NCBI GenBank assembly: GCA_027021615.1
Contig: JALUTY010000017.1
Span: 108,177 to 172,176, forward strand
Origin: a bacterium
GTDB lineage: Bacteria > Desulfobacterota > Deferrisomatia > Deferrisomatales > Deferrisomataceae
Direction: 5' to 3'
Length of the DNA stretch: 64,000 nt
Shown here: piece by piece, positions 52,464 through 61,797 of the stretch
Numbering within the stretch: the first letter of the stretch is position 1
Layout of the letters: each line of letters opens with the position of its first letter
Notes under the pieces: model-generated
Told to the model about the DNA's origin: nothing
What the model saw: the letters and a program-made list of their open reading frames with translations, nothing else
Databases searched by the model: none
Position numbers and translations under genes: made by a program

Positions 52464-53413
52464 AGCAGCTCCAGCACCCACCCGAACAGGAGCGGGACCA
52501 GGATTTCGTGGGGGCCGGTCAGGTGGTAGCCCCGGCCGCCTCCGCCGGTGGGCCGGCCCACCACGTTCACGCTGGGCCGGTAGTGGCGCACGAAGTCCAG
52601 GTTTGCGGTGGTGAGGTGGGTCACCTCCCGGCCCAGGTTTCGGGCCAGGGTCAGGGCCTTCAGGAACACCTCGGGCAGCACCACCGCGCTGCCCACGTTG
52701 AGGTACACCCCCCCCTCCAGCTCGGCCACCAGGGCGGCGAACCGGCGGAAGTCCCTCAGGCTCGTCTCGCCCAGGGCGGCGCCGTCGCACCCCGGGTGCA
52801 TGTGCACGATGTCGGTGCCCACGGCCACGTGCACCGTGGCCGTGACCCCGTGGCGGTAGGCCGCGGCCAGCAGGCTCGCCTCCCGGTGGGGCAGCCCCTC
52901 CTCCCAGATGGCCTCGCCCACCGCGAACCCCAGGCCCACCCCCCGGTCCCGGGCCCGGCGGATCACCCCGCTCACCCACTCCCCGGTCTCCCGGGCCATG
53001 CCGAACCGGCCCTGCCGGAGCTGGGCGGCCACGTCCTCGGAGGTGTGGCCGGCGAGAGCGAGCTCCAGGTCGTGCACGATGCCCGCCCCGTTCAGGGCCA
53101 CCGCGCTCACCAGGCCCCGGGCCATCAGGTCGGCGTACAGGGGCTGGAGGCCCACCTTGATGTTGTGGGCGCCCAGGCCCAGCAGCACCACCCGCTCCTC
53201 CCGGTGGGCCCGGGCCACGGCCTCGGCCACCGCCCGCAGGTCCTCGGCCTGCAGGAACCGGGGCAGGCTCTCCACGAACGCCCGGAACGACCCGCCGGGC
53301 CGGTACGGGGGCTGCAGCGTGCCCACGTGCACCTTGCTCGGCCGCTCCGCCAGGGGGTAGGTGCGGATCCCCGAGGGGTCCAGCTCGGCGTGGGGGGGCA
53401 GTCGGCGGGCCAT
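52454..53413 (-). CDS. Conserved-looking protein of unknown function
   Basis: A 319-residue soluble protein I do not recognise with confidence. It has Rossmann-like features (VVLLGLGAHNIKVGLQPLYAD), an Asn-rich turn ALNGAGIVHDLELALAG, the pattern TDIVHMHPGCDGAALGE, and NVGSAVVLPEVFLKALTLARNLG. The His/Asp content of the middle part hints at an enzyme. Residual similarity to deoxyhypusine-synthase-like proteins is possible but I could not confirm it. The ATG at 53413 overlaps the sugar isomerase stop (TGATG), so the two work in one operon, perhaps in heptose or other sugar metabolism. Confidence 0.7.
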   Translation of the reverse strand: MARRLPPHAELDPSGIRTYPLAERPSKVHVGTLQPPYRPGGSFRAFVESLPRFLQAEDLRAVAEAVARAHREERVVLLGLGAHNIKVGLQPLYADLMARGLVSAVALNGAGIVHDLELALAGHTSEDVAAQLRQGRFGMARETGEWVSGVIRRARDRGVGLGFAVGEAIWEEGLPHREASLLAAAYRHGVTATVHVAVGTDIVHMHPGCDGAALGETSLRDFRRFAALVAELEGGVYLNVGSAVVLPEVFLKALTLARNLGREVTHLTTANLDFVRHYRPSVNVVGRPTGGGGRGYHLTGPHEILVPLLFGWVLELLED

Positions 53414-53994
53414 CAGGTCGGTTCCGGAGGAAACAGGATCTCGTCCACCAGATCGCACAGGGCGTGGATCCAGGCGATGTGGCACTCCTGGATCCGGGGC
53501 GTGTGGCGGGAGGGGGCCCGGACCAGGTGGTCGCACAGCTCGGCCAGGTCGCCGCCGCCCTCACCGGTCAGGCCCACGCACAAGCATCCGGCCTCCCGGG
53601 CGGCCCGCAGCGCCCGCACCACGTTGGGGCTCCGTCCGCTCGTGGAGATGCCGACGGCCACGTCCCCCGGTCGGGCCAGGGCCCGGACCTGCTTCTCGAA
53701 CACCTGGTCGAACCCGAAGTCGTTGCCGATAGCCGTGAGCGCCGAGGTGTCGGTGGTCAGGGCCACGGCCGCCAGCGGCGGCCGGTCCCGCAGGAACCGG
53801 TTTACGAACTCGGCCGCCAGGTGCTGGGCGTCGGCGGCCGAGCCGCCGTTGCCAAACGCGAGCACCTTGCCGCCGGCCCGAAGCCTTGCGGCCACCTCGG
53901 CCGCAACCGTCGCGGCCTGGCCGGCCGCCTGGTCGGCAAACCGCCGCAGGGTGCGGGCCGACTCCAGCCACTGGCCGCGGACCCTCTCTTCCAT
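53413..53994 (-). CDS. gmhA: SIS-domain phosphosugar isomerase, GmhA-like
   Basis: A 193-residue SIS-domain protein resembling phosphoheptose isomerase, which converts sedoheptulose-7-phosphate to heptose phosphate for lipopolysaccharide. Features are the N-terminal helix, [69 protein letters not shown] and [17 protein letters not shown]. The ATG at 53994 is chosen by family length; a longer frame to 54174 runs into dispersed repeat family A. DiaA-like function is a lesser alternative. Confidence 0.9.
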   Translation of the reverse strand: MEERVRGQWLESARTLRRFADQAAGQAATVAAEVAARLRAGGKVLAFGNGGSAADAQHLAAEFVNRFLRDRPPLAAVALTTDTSALTAIGNDFGFDQVFEKQVRALARPGDVAVGISTSGRSPNVVRALRAAREAGCLCVGLTGEGGGDLAELCDHLVRAPSRHTPRIQECHIAWIHALCDLVDEILFPPEPT

Positions 53995-54399
53995 ACTGAA
54001 ACCCACGCTCAAGCGACTCGACTCCTTCCCCGCGCATTGCGAGGCCGTTACGAATCCCAACGAAAGCATTGCCAGATCCGAATCCCTTCCCCTTCGGGAG
54101 TGCGGGGCGAGCCTGCTGGAGCGCCGAGGGCAGCCCCTTAGCTCGCCGCGCCATCCGGACGCTCGGATCGCCACCGGGTCTCAAAGGTTCCGCTGTCGTT
54201 GACTCGGCCCACGGGCAGACGCCGGCATGTGAAGGCGCGGCGAGCGAATGCCGCTCTCGCGCCCGGCCGAAACCAAGCCCCCACACCGCACCATGGCCGC
54301 ACCTTTGAAGGGCTTGGCAGGACAGAAACCATGCTACCACACCGTCCGAGAAAAGAGCGCAGGATAGGGGGCCGAATTCCCAAGTGTCAAGAAGCCCGG
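53995..54399. repeat. Non-coding block with two facing copies of dispersed repeat family A
   Basis: 54046-54197 (minus) is the best match to 25-180. 54212-54310 (plus) is a shorter, more diverged copy (GAAGGCGCGGCGAGCGAATG, CCAAGCCCCCACACCGCA). They stand back to back between the isomerase gene and uvrC. No gene seen. Confidence 0.65.
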
Positions 54400-56265
54400 C
54401 TAACCGCTCCGTTCGCCCCCCCGCTGCTCCCCCTCGGCCAGGGCCTGCTTGATCCGCCGGGCCAGGGCCTCGGAGATCCCCGGCACCGTGGCGATCTCGT
54501 CGACCGGGGCCTCGGCGAGCCGCTTGAGGCTGCCGAACCGGCGCAGCAGGGCCTGGCGCCGCTTGGGCCCCATCCCGGGCACCGCCTCCAGGGCGGACCC
54601 CAGGCTCGCCCGGGCCCGGCGCTTCCGGTGGAGGGCCAGGGCGAACCGGTGGGCCTCGTCCCGGACCCGCTGCAGCAGGAACAGGCCCGACGAGTTGCGG
54701 CCGAACGGCACCGGGTTGGCCCGGCCCGGCAGGAAGATCCGCTCGGGCGAGCGCACCACCTCGGCCCCGCCGCCCGGGAGCACCCGGGCCTTGGCGATGC
54801 CGGCCAGGGGCACCGACACCCCCTCGTCCTCCAGGGCCTTGGCGGCCGCCGCCACCTGACCCCGGCCGCCGTCGATCAATATGAGGTCGGGCAGCTCCCA
54901 CCCGGGCTGGTCCCGCCGGGCCAGGCGCCGCCGGAGCACCTCGTAGAGCATGGCGAAGTCGTCGCTGCCCTCCACCGTGCGGATCGCGAATCGGCGGTAG
55001 CTGCGCGGGTCGGGGAACCCGTCGGTGAACACCACCATCGAGCCCACGGCGTGCCCCCCCTGAAGGTTGGAGATGTCGTACCCCTCGATCCGCCGGGGCG
55101 GGCCGGCCAGCCCCAACCGGTCGCGGAGCTCGACAAGCGCCGCGTCGTACCCCACCTTGGTCTTGCGCCGCTCCTCCAGGAGCTCCCGGGCGTTCTCGCC
55201 GGCCATGGCCACCAGGGCCCGCTTCTCCCCCCGCCGGGGGTGCACCACCCGCACCCGCCGGCCCCGCCTCTCCGACAGCCACTCCTCGAGCACCCGGGCC
55301 TCGTCCTCGCCCACGTCCACGCCCACCACCACCTCGGCCGGCACGATCCGGTCGCCCCGGTAGTACTGCCGCAGGAACTGCCCCATCACCTCCGGATCGT
55401 CCCCCTCCAGGTGGGGCAGGTAGTAGGACCGGCGGTCGATCAGGTTGCCGCTGCGCACCACCAGCACCACCACCTCGGCCTCGGCCCCCTCGCGCACCGT
55501 GGCCACCACGTCCCGGTCCACCGGCCGGTGGGTCACGGCCTTCTGCCGCTCCAGGGTCTCCTCCACCGCCCGGATCCGATCCCGCAGCCGGGCCGCCTCC
55601 TCGAACTCCAGCCGCCCGGCCGCCTCGGCCATGCGGGCCCGCAGGGTCTCCAGGAGCTCGCGGCTCCGGCCCCGCAGGAACGCCACCACCTGGTCCACCA
55701 TCTCCCGGTAGGCCTCGGGGGTCACCCGGCCGCAGCACGGGGCCAGGCAGCCGCGCATCTGGCAGTACAGGCACGGCCGGGTGCGGGCCCGGAACTCCCG
55801 GTCCCGGCACTGGCGCAGGGGAAAGATGCGGTGGATCAGGTCCACGGTCTCCCGCAGGGCCCGGGCCGAGGAGTACGGCCCGAAGTACAGGGACCCGTCG
55901 GGCACGATCCGGCGGGTCATGGTGAGCCGCGGGAAGGGGTTTTGCACGTCGAGCCGGAGCGAGAGGTAGGTCTTGTCGTCCCTGAGGTCCACATTGTACC
56001 GGGGCCGGTGGCGCTTGATCAGGGTGTTCTCGAGGATCAGCGCCTCCTTCTCGGTGTCGGTGACCACGAAGTCCACGTCCGCCACCCGGGCCATCAGAAA
56101 TCGCACCCGCGCCCGACCGTCGGCCCCCTCCCGGAAGTAGGTGCGCACCCGGGCCCGCAGGTTCTTGGCCTTGCCCACGTACAGCACCCGGCCCTGGGCG
56201 TCCTTCATCAGGTACACCCCGGGGCGGGTGGGAAACCGGGTAACCTTGGCTTCGAGCTCGTCCAT
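54400..56265 (-). CDS. uvrC: Excinuclease ABC subunit C
   Basis: A 621-residue UvrC that makes both incisions in nucleotide excision repair. GIY-YIG nuclease at the N-terminus (GVYLMKDAQGRVLYVGKAKNLRARV), four cysteines near 165-185, the UVR motif (LEFEEAARLRDRIRAVE), the RNase H-like C nuclease (GYDISNLQGGHAVGSMVVF, LILIDGGRGQ) and terminal helix-hairpin-helices (VPGMGPKRRQALLRRFGS, VPGISEALARRI). The ATG at 56265 is preferred; a TTG at 56280 is also in frame. Ribosome-binding site is weak. Single gene with an array upstream. Confidence 0.96.
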   Translation of the reverse strand: MDELEAKVTRFPTRPGVYLMKDAQGRVLYVGKAKNLRARVRTYFREGADGRARVRFLMARVADVDFVVTDTEKEALILENTLIKRHRPRYNVDLRDDKTYLSLRLDVQNPFPRLTMTRRIVPDGSLYFGPYSSARALRETVDLIHRIFPLRQCRDREFRARTRPCLYCQMRGCLAPCCGRVTPEAYREMVDQVVAFLRGRSRELLETLRARMAEAAGRLEFEEAARLRDRIRAVEETLERQKAVTHRPVDRDVVATVREGAEAEVVVLVVRSGNLIDRRSYYLPHLEGDDPEVMGQFLRQYYRGDRIVPAEVVVGVDVGEDEARVLEEWLSERRGRRVRVVHPRRGEKRALVAMAGENARELLEERRKTKVGYDAALVELRDRLGLAGPPRRIEGYDISNLQGGHAVGSMVVFTDGFPDPRSYRRFAIRTVEGSDDFAMLYEVLRRRLARRDQPGWELPDLILIDGGRGQVAAAAKALEDEGVSVPLAGIAKARVLPGGGAEVVRSPERIFLPGRANPVPFGRNSSGLFLLQRVRDEAHRFALALHRKRRARASLGSALEAVPGMGPKRRQALLRRFGSLKRLAEAPVDEIATVPGISEALARRIKQALAEGEQRGGERSG

Positions 56266-56280
56266 GGGAGTTAGGCTCAA

Positions 56281-56398
56281 AAAGCTGGGAAGCTGGGAGG
56301 CTAGGAGGCTGGAAGGCTAGGAGGCCGAAAACGTCCCAGGGTCCCAAGGTCCCAACGTCCCAACGACCAACGACCAACGACCGACGACTAGCGACAAC
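56281..56398 (+). repeat. Composite short-period array upstream of uvrC
   Basis: Three word families in a row: AAGCTGGG, AAGCTGGG, AGGCTAGG, AGGCTGGA, AGGCTAGG (family 1, period 8), then CGTCCCAGG, GTCCCAAG, GTCCCAAC, GTCCCAAC (family 3), then GACCAAC, GACCAAC, GACCGAC, GACTAGC, GACAACC (heptamers). It is the longest and clearest array in the window. Confidence 0.85.
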
Positions 56399-56499
56399 CG
56401 TTTGCCTCTCGGGCGGCAGCCGTTACATTATTGCGCCTTAGACCCGCACGCGGGAAGTCGGCCGTGCGGGCGGTGCGCCCCGAACCCGGGAGAGACACC

Positions 56500-57090
56500 A
56501 TGGCGAGCGACGGCGAGCGGGCCCTGTGGGCCTTCGAGGAAGCGGTGGAGGGCGTGCTGGCCTTCGTGAAGGCCGCCGAGTACGGCCTGCGGCTGGCCAC
56601 CAAGCGGATCGCCGACCTGGTGAACCAGCCCGCCGCCCCGGCGGGCCGGTTGGGCCCGGAGCTCGAGTCGATCCGGTCGGCGCTGGCCGTTGCGCCCGAC
56701 GGGCTCACCGACCTGGCCGTGCTGGCCCTGGGCGACCACTTCCGGGCGTTCCTGGCCCGGGCCCTGGGCCTGGAGCACCTGCCGGTCCTGCCCGACACCC
56801 CCGCCGGGGTGGAGGACCTGGCCGGCACGCCCGGCGCCCTGTCCCGCTCGCCCTTCTGGGTGACCCTGCTGCTGCAGATGTACCGGGCCGCCCTGAAGAG
56901 GGGCGCCCTGGACCGGCAGGCCCTCGAGGCCCTGGGCGGGTCCGGGTTCGAGCTGCGCTACCCCGGGGGCAAGATCAAGCTGGTGACCGAGGGCGACCGG
57001 GTCACCCTGACCGAGGGCCAGATCGAGGAGATGGCCCAGGCCCTGGTCGAGGCCGCCCGGGCCGTGCACCTGCGGCTGCTGACCGCATAG
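56500..57090 (+). CDS. Protein of unknown function, helical
   Basis: A 196-residue, largely helical protein that I do not recognise. No signal peptide or membrane segment. Segments include FEEAVEGVLAFVKAAEYGLRLATKRI, LLLQMYRAALKRGALDRQAL and a C-terminal ELRYPGGKIKLVTEGDRVTLTEGQIEEMAQ. The ATG at 56500 follows GGGAGAG. Same direction as the glycosyltransferase pair 54 bp downstream, so possibly one transcript. Confidence 0.75.
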   Translation: MASDGERALWAFEEAVEGVLAFVKAAEYGLRLATKRIADLVNQPAAPAGRLGPELESIRSALAVAPDGLTDLAVLALGDHFRAFLARALGLEHLPVLPDTPAGVEDLAGTPGALSRSPFWVTLLLQMYRAALKRGALDRQALEALGGSGFELRYPGGKIKLVTEGDRVTLTEGQIEEMAQALVEAARAVHLRLLTA

Positions 57091-57143
57091 CCCGGGCCGC
57101 CCCCCATCGTTGCAACCCTGTCGACCGGCGAGGTGGAGCCACC

Positions 57144-58439
57144 ATGCAACCTGGATGCACGAACGACCCGATCCGGAACGTGGGGTTCGTGTCCACCCGG
57201 ATCGCAGGCACCGACGGCGTCTCCCTGGAACTGGACAAGTGGGCCCGGGTGCTCGAACGCAACGGGTACACCTGCCACTACCTGGCCGGCGAGCTGGACC
57301 GACCGGCCGACCGCTCCATGGAGGTACAGCGGTTCCACTTCCTCCACCCCGACATCCTGGAGCTCCAGGCGGTGCTGTTCGGCCGCAAGACCCGGCCCCG
57401 GTGGGCCACCGAGCGGATCCACGAGCTCAAGAACGAGTTCAAGGACGCCCTGTACGCGTTCCGCGACCGGTTCGCCATCGACCTGCTCATTCCCGAAAAC
57501 ATCCTGGCGATCCCGGTGAACATCCCCCTGGGCCTGGCCACGGCCGAGCTCATCGCCGAGACCGGCATCCCGACCGTCGCCCATCACCACGACTTCTCGT
57601 GGGAGCGAGACCGGTTCCTGGTGAGCGCCTGCCGCGACCTGCTGGACGCCGCCTTCCCCCCGGACCTGCCCACCATCCAGCACGTGGTGATCAACTCCCT
57701 GGCGGCCGAGCAGCTCAGCCACCGGCGGGGGGTGTCAAACACCGTGGTACCCAACGTGTACGACTTCGCCACCCCGCCCCCTCCGCCCGACGAGTACTGC
57801 CGCAGCCTGCGCGCCCGCCTGGGGTTCGACGACGGCGACGTGATGGTGCTCCAGCCCACCCGGGTGGTACCCCGCAAGTGGATCGAGCGGTCCATCGAGA
57901 TCGTCCGGTACCTCGACCTGCCCAAGCCCCGGCTGGTCATCTCCCACTCGGCCGGCGACGAGGGGGGCGAGTACACCGAGCGGGTCCGGGAGTACGCCCA
58001 GAACCTGGGGGTGGAGCTGGTGTTCATCGACCACCTGGTGGCGCCCGAGCGGGGCACCAACGACCGGGGCGAGCGGCTCTACACCATCGCCGACGTGTAC
58101 CGGGCCGCGGACCTGATCACCTACCCCAGCGGGTACGAGGGGTTCGGCAACGCCTTCCTCGAGGCCGTGTACTTCCGCAAGCCGATCGTGGTGAACCGCT
58201 ACTCCATCTACGTGGCCGACATCGAGCCACGGGGGTTCGACGTGGTGGCCATCGAGGGGTTCGCGGCCCGCGGGGCGGTGGACGAGATCCGGAAGGTCCT
58301 GGCCGACCCGGAACAGAGGGAGCGCATGGTCCAGAAGAACTACGAGATCGCCCGCCGGTTCTTCAGCTATGAGGTGCTCGAGGAGAAGCTGCTGCACCTG
58401 TTCCGGTGCTGCAACGGCCAACTGCTCGGCCGCGGCTGA
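57144..58439 (+). CDS. GT4-family glycosyltransferase
   Basis: A 431-residue GT-B glycosyltransferase. N-terminal half: VGFVSTRIAGTDGVSLELDKWARVL (acceptor side), HHHDFSWERDRFL. C-terminal nucleotide-sugar side: LQPTRVVPRKWIERSIEIVRYL, ADVYRAADLITYPSGYEGFGNAFLEAVYFRKPIVV, the ExxGxxxxE region typical of GT4. GAGGTGGAG precedes the ATG. It pairs with the second GT4 gene 36 bp downstream. Substrates unknown; a compatible-solute or capsule sugar is possible. Confidence 0.88.
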   Translation: MQPGCTNDPIRNVGFVSTRIAGTDGVSLELDKWARVLERNGYTCHYLAGELDRPADRSMEVQRFHFLHPDILELQAVLFGRKTRPRWATERIHELKNEFKDALYAFRDRFAIDLLIPENILAIPVNIPLGLATAELIAETGIPTVAHHHDFSWERDRFLVSACRDLLDAAFPPDLPTIQHVVINSLAAEQLSHRRGVSNTVVPNVYDFATPPPPPDEYCRSLRARLGFDDGDVMVLQPTRVVPRKWIERSIEIVRYLDLPKPRLVISHSAGDEGGEYTERVREYAQNLGVELVFIDHLVAPERGTNDRGERLYTIADVYRAADLITYPSGYEGFGNAFLEAVYFRKPIVVNRYSIYVADIEPRGFDVVAIEGFAARGAVDEIRKVLADPEQRERMVQKNYEIARRFFSYEVLEEKLLHLFRCCNGQLLGRG

Positions 58440-58475
58440 CGGCCGCCCCCGCAACCCGCGACAGGCCCTCGTCCC

Positions 58476-59714
58476 ATGCGCAAGCTCCAGATCGCCCTGC
58501 TCCACTACTCCTGCCCGCCCGTGGTGGGCGGGGTCGAGGAGGTCGTGCGCCAGCAGGCCTCCCTGTTCCGGCGCCACCTCCACCCGGTCAAGATCGTGGC
58601 CGGCGCCGGCGGCCCGTTCACCGACGAGTTCCCGGTGGAGATCAACCCAAGGCTGGGCTCCCGGTACGAGCGGGTGGCCCGGGCCCAGGAGCCCGGGCAG
58701 GAGGATCCCCGAACTCTGGACCGCATCGCCGGCGAGATCCACGCCTACCTGGCCGAGACCCTGGCCGGGTTCGACGTGGTCGTGGCCCACAACGTGCTGG
58801 CCATGGCCTACAACCTGCCCTTGGCCCGGGCCCTGCACCGCCTGGCCGACGAGGGCCGCATCCGGGTGGTGGCGTGGAACCACGACAGCCCGTTCTTCTA
58901 CGACCACATGGCGTCCCGGCTCGGCCACCCGGTATGGGAGATCCTGCGCACCCACAACCCCAACGTGGTGTACGTGACCATCACCGAGGCCCGCCGGCGC
59001 CAGTTCGAAGACCTGTACGGCCCCGGCGCCCGGGTCCACGTGGTGCCCAACGGCATCGACCCGATCCGGTTCTTCCGGCTCGACCCCACCACCGTGCGGG
59101 TGATCCAGGAGCAGCGGCTGTTCGAGGCCGAGTTCCTGCTGGTCCACCCCTCCCGGCTCCACCCCCGCAAGAACATCGAGCTGTCCATCCGGGTGGTCCG
59201 GGCCCTCCAGGACGAGGGGCTCGGGGCGCGGCTCCTCCTCACCGGCGCCTACGACCCCCACGAGGAGAAGACCCTGGCCTACTACCGCAGGCTCCGCACC
59301 CTGGCCCGGGAGCTGGGGGTCCTGGACGACATCCTCGTCATGGCCGAGTACCGGTTCCGCAGCGGCGAGCGCCTGAGCGCCGACCGGATCACGATCCGCG
59401 ACCTGTACCTGCTGGCCGACGTGCTGTTCCTGCCGAGCATCCAGGAGGGGTTCGGGATCCCCCTGCTCGAGGCGGGCATGATCAAGCTGCCCATCGTGTG
59501 CTCCGACATCCCGCCGTTCCGGGAGATCGGGGGGCAGAACGTCACCTACTTCGGCCTGCACGAGACCCCGCCCGAGATCGCCCGCAAGGTCCTGGCCGTG
59601 GCCCGGGACCCCAACACCCAGAGCATGTTCCGCCACGTCATCCGCCACTACGTGTGGGACAACCTCTACACCCGCCAGATTCTGCCCCTGCTCCAGGAGG
59701 CGGCGTCCGGGTGA
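58476..59714 (+). CDS. GT4-family glycosyltransferase
   Basis: A 412-residue GT-B glycosyltransferase. The N-terminus [26 protein letters not shown] is the glycine-rich acceptor loop; [26 protein letters not shown] and [30 protein letters not shown] are GT4 signatures. Start at 58476; spacing to the upstream GT4 gene is 36 bp. Likely to act in the same pathway. Soluble or peripheral membrane. Confidence 0.9.
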   Translation: MRKLQIALLHYSCPPVVGGVEEVVRQQASLFRRHLHPVKIVAGAGGPFTDEFPVEINPRLGSRYERVARAQEPGQEDPRTLDRIAGEIHAYLAETLAGFDVVVAHNVLAMAYNLPLARALHRLADEGRIRVVAWNHDSPFFYDHMASRLGHPVWEILRTHNPNVVYVTITEARRRQFEDLYGPGARVHVVPNGIDPIRFFRLDPTTVRVIQEQRLFEAEFLLVHPSRLHPRKNIELSIRVVRALQDEGLGARLLLTGAYDPHEEKTLAYYRRLRTLARELGVLDDILVMAEYRFRSGERLSADRITIRDLYLLADVLFLPSIQEGFGIPLLEAGMIKLPIVCSDIPPFREIGGQNVTYFGLHETPPEIARKVLAVARDPNTQSMFRHVIRHYVWDNLYTRQILPLLQEAASG

Positions 59715-59799
59715 GGGGGGGATTGAGGGCGTCTACTATTTTAAAACAAGCCACAGCCGTACTGAGCTAGGCAGGCATATAGAACGTGAGGAGTGTGTG

Positions 59800-61017
59800 A
59801 TGGGTAAAGACAGCCAGCCTTTCGCCGATCCACCCCGCGTGGAAACTTTGAGAGTCCGAAACTATAGGGTACTACGCGACGTAACGATGGGAAGATTGAC
59901 GCCACTTACAGTATTATTAGGACCTAATGGCAGTGGAAAATCAACAATATTTGATGTGTTCGCTTTTCTGTCAGAATGCTTTAGCGAAGGACTGAAAAAG
60001 GCTTGGGACCGACGAGGTCGTTTCAAGGAGCTACGCAGCCGAGACTCCAAGGGCCCTATCGTCATTGAGTTGCAATACCGGGAGCAGCCTAGAACACCAC
60101 TGATTACTTATCACCTGGAGATCGATGAAACCAGTCGTGGGCCCATAGTCAAGCACGAATTTCTTCGCTGGAAACGGAAACACCCGGGTGCGCCATTCTA
60201 CTTTCTCGACTACCGGCTAGGTAAAGGCAAAGTCATTACCGGCGAAGACCCAGAAGCTGAAGACCAGAGGGTCGGGAAGCCGCTGTCTGGCCCCGATGTA
60301 CTGGCCGTGAACACACTGGGCCAATTAGCCGAAAACCCGCGGGTCATTGCCTTACGGAACTTCATCACCAGTTGGCACCTTTCTTACCTGTCGGCCGATG
60401 CTGCGCGCGGCCGCCCTGAGGCTGGTGCAGAGGAACGTCTTTCGGCTACGGGAGACAATCTGCCCAATGTCGTCCAGTACTTGAGTGAAGAACATCCGGA
60501 GCGGCTGGAACAAATCTTCCAAACCTTGAGGCGCCGCATCCCCCGCATCGAAAAAGTCTCCTCCAAGCCACTTGATGACGGCAGTCTCCTGCTACAGATC
60601 AAGGACGCCCCCTTTTCTTCCCCCGTGCTGGCCCGTTTCGCCTCGGATGGCACGTTGAAGATGCTGGCCTATCTGACCCTGCTTTACGACCCTGAACCGC
60701 CGCAACTCATCGGCATCGAAGAACCCGAGAATTACCTGCATCCGCGTCTGCTGCCCGAGCTCGCCGAGGAGTGCGATCAAGCCTCGGAAAGGACACAGTT
60801 GATCGTTACCACCCACTCGCCCTTCTTCATCGACGTGCTCAAGCCGGAGCAGGTGCGAGTGCTCTATCGGACCGAAGACGGCTACACCCGCATCAAGCGG
60901 GTAGCGGACATGCCCGGCGTCCGGCAATTCCTGGACGAAGGGGCCTCTTTGGGGGACCTGTGGATGGAAGGCCATTTCGATGTGGGCGACCCCTTCGAGG
61001 AGGAGACCCGAGAATGA
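59800..61017 (+). CDS. AAA-family ATPase (AAA_21 type), paired with DUF4276
   Basis: A 405-residue OLD/RecF-like ATPase: [15 protein letters not shown], Walker A GPNGSGKS (41-48), Walker [21 protein letters not shown] and [18 protein letters not shown] precedes the ATG; a GTG one codon upstream is also possible. The stop overlaps the DUF4276 start by 4 bp. Its DNA, especially 59740-60420, is visibly richer in A+T than its neighbours, a sign of acquisition. Paralogue of the ATPase at 38763. The pairing of such an ATPase with a small TOPRIM-like partner is typical of anti-phage systems, as in PARIS (AriA/AriB) and OLD-type modules, but this exact pair is not one I can name. Confidence 0.9.
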   Translation: MGKDSQPFADPPRVETLRVRNYRVLRDVTMGRLTPLTVLLGPNGSGKSTIFDVFAFLSECFSEGLKKAWDRRGRFKELRSRDSKGPIVIELQYREQPRTPLITYHLEIDETSRGPIVKHEFLRWKRKHPGAPFYFLDYRLGKGKVITGEDPEAEDQRVGKPLSGPDVLAVNTLGQLAENPRVIALRNFITSWHLSYLSADAARGRPEAGAEERLSATGDNLPNVVQYLSEEHPERLEQIFQTLRRRIPRIEKVSSKPLDDGSLLLQIKDAPFSSPVLARFASDGTLKMLAYLTLLYDPEPPQLIGIEEPENYLHPRLLPELAEECDQASERTQLIVTTHSPFFIDVLKPEQVRVLYRTEDGYTRIKRVADMPGVRQFLDEGASLGDLWMEGHFDVGDPFEEETRE

Positions 61018-61625
61018 TGCGGCTCGAACTCATCGTGGAGGAGCCGTCCATGGAGGAAGCCTTACGACACCTCCTGCCCAGAATCGTTCACGGGCGCGCC
61101 GACTGGAAGTTGATCAACATGCGGAGCAAGGATCGCTTGCTCAAAAGGCTTCCGGATCGGCTCCGGGCCTATGCCGCCCGGATCAAGTCCGGAGAAGATC
61201 TCAAGATCATCGTCCTGGTGGACCGGGACAGTGATGACTGTCATGAGTTGAAGCGCAAACTGGAGCAAATGGCGAGGAACGCGGGGCTGCCTACGAAAAG
61301 TTGCCCTGATGACGACGGGGTCTTCCGCGTCATGAATCGGATCGCCGTAGTGGAATTGGAGTCGTGGTTCATGGGGGACACGGAGGCGCTCCGAAAGACC
61401 TTTGGTAAACTCAGGGGAGCCCGATTCCCGAGCTCATTCACAAACCCTGACAATGGCGGAACCTGGGAAAGGCTGCACCGCTTTCTGAAACAACACGGCA
61501 TTTACCGGAGCAGCTATCCAAAAATAGAGGCCGCGCGAAAGATCGCGCCCCACCTGGACCCGGCTCACAACCTTTCCCGAAGCTTCCGTGTTTTTTGTTC
61601 AGGGATAGAGGCGTGTCTGTCATAA
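61014..61625 (+). CDS. DUF4276-family protein
   Basis: A 203-residue protein of the DUF4276 group. Acidic residues sit in TOPRIM-like places: E9/E10 in [14 protein letters not shown] and the DxD-like stretch in [36 protein letters not shown] and the C-terminal [26 protein letters not shown] are family traits. The ATG at 61014 overlaps the ATPase stop (ATGATG), implying tight coupling and a complex. By analogy with AriB-type or OLD TOPRIM nucleases it may be the effector, but this is inference. Confidence 0.85.
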   Translation: MMRLELIVEEPSMEEALRHLLPRIVHGRADWKLINMRSKDRLLKRLPDRLRAYAARIKSGEDLKIIVLVDRDSDDCHELKRKLEQMARNAGLPTKSCPDDDGVFRVMNRIAVVELESWFMGDTEALRKTFGKLRGARFPSSFTNPDNGGTWERLHRFLKQHGIYRSSYPKIEAARKIAPHLDPAHNLSRSFRVFCSGIEACLS

Positions 61626-61710
61626 AGCTGCACGTCGGGTCACCACGCCTACTCGCGGACACATTCGCATCCTAAAGTGAACAGTATTGGCGCTAGAGGG
61701 ACGGCCGGGC

Positions 61711-61737
61711 TCAAGATTTTCCTCAGCCCGCCGTAAC
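61711..61737 (+). promoter_or_regulatory. Candidate sigma-28 (FliA-type) promoter
   Basis: TCAAGATT-N11-GCCGTAAC resembles the flagellar/chemotaxis sigma-28 consensus (TCAAG/TAAAGTTT-N11-GCCGATAA). It ends about 60 bp upstream of the chemoreceptor ATG at 61798. Confidence 0.5.
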
Positions 61738-61797
61738 AAATAGACGTGCCATCAGGGCGCCGGGGGGCCTTCAACCGTGGGGGGAGAGGAGGAATCC

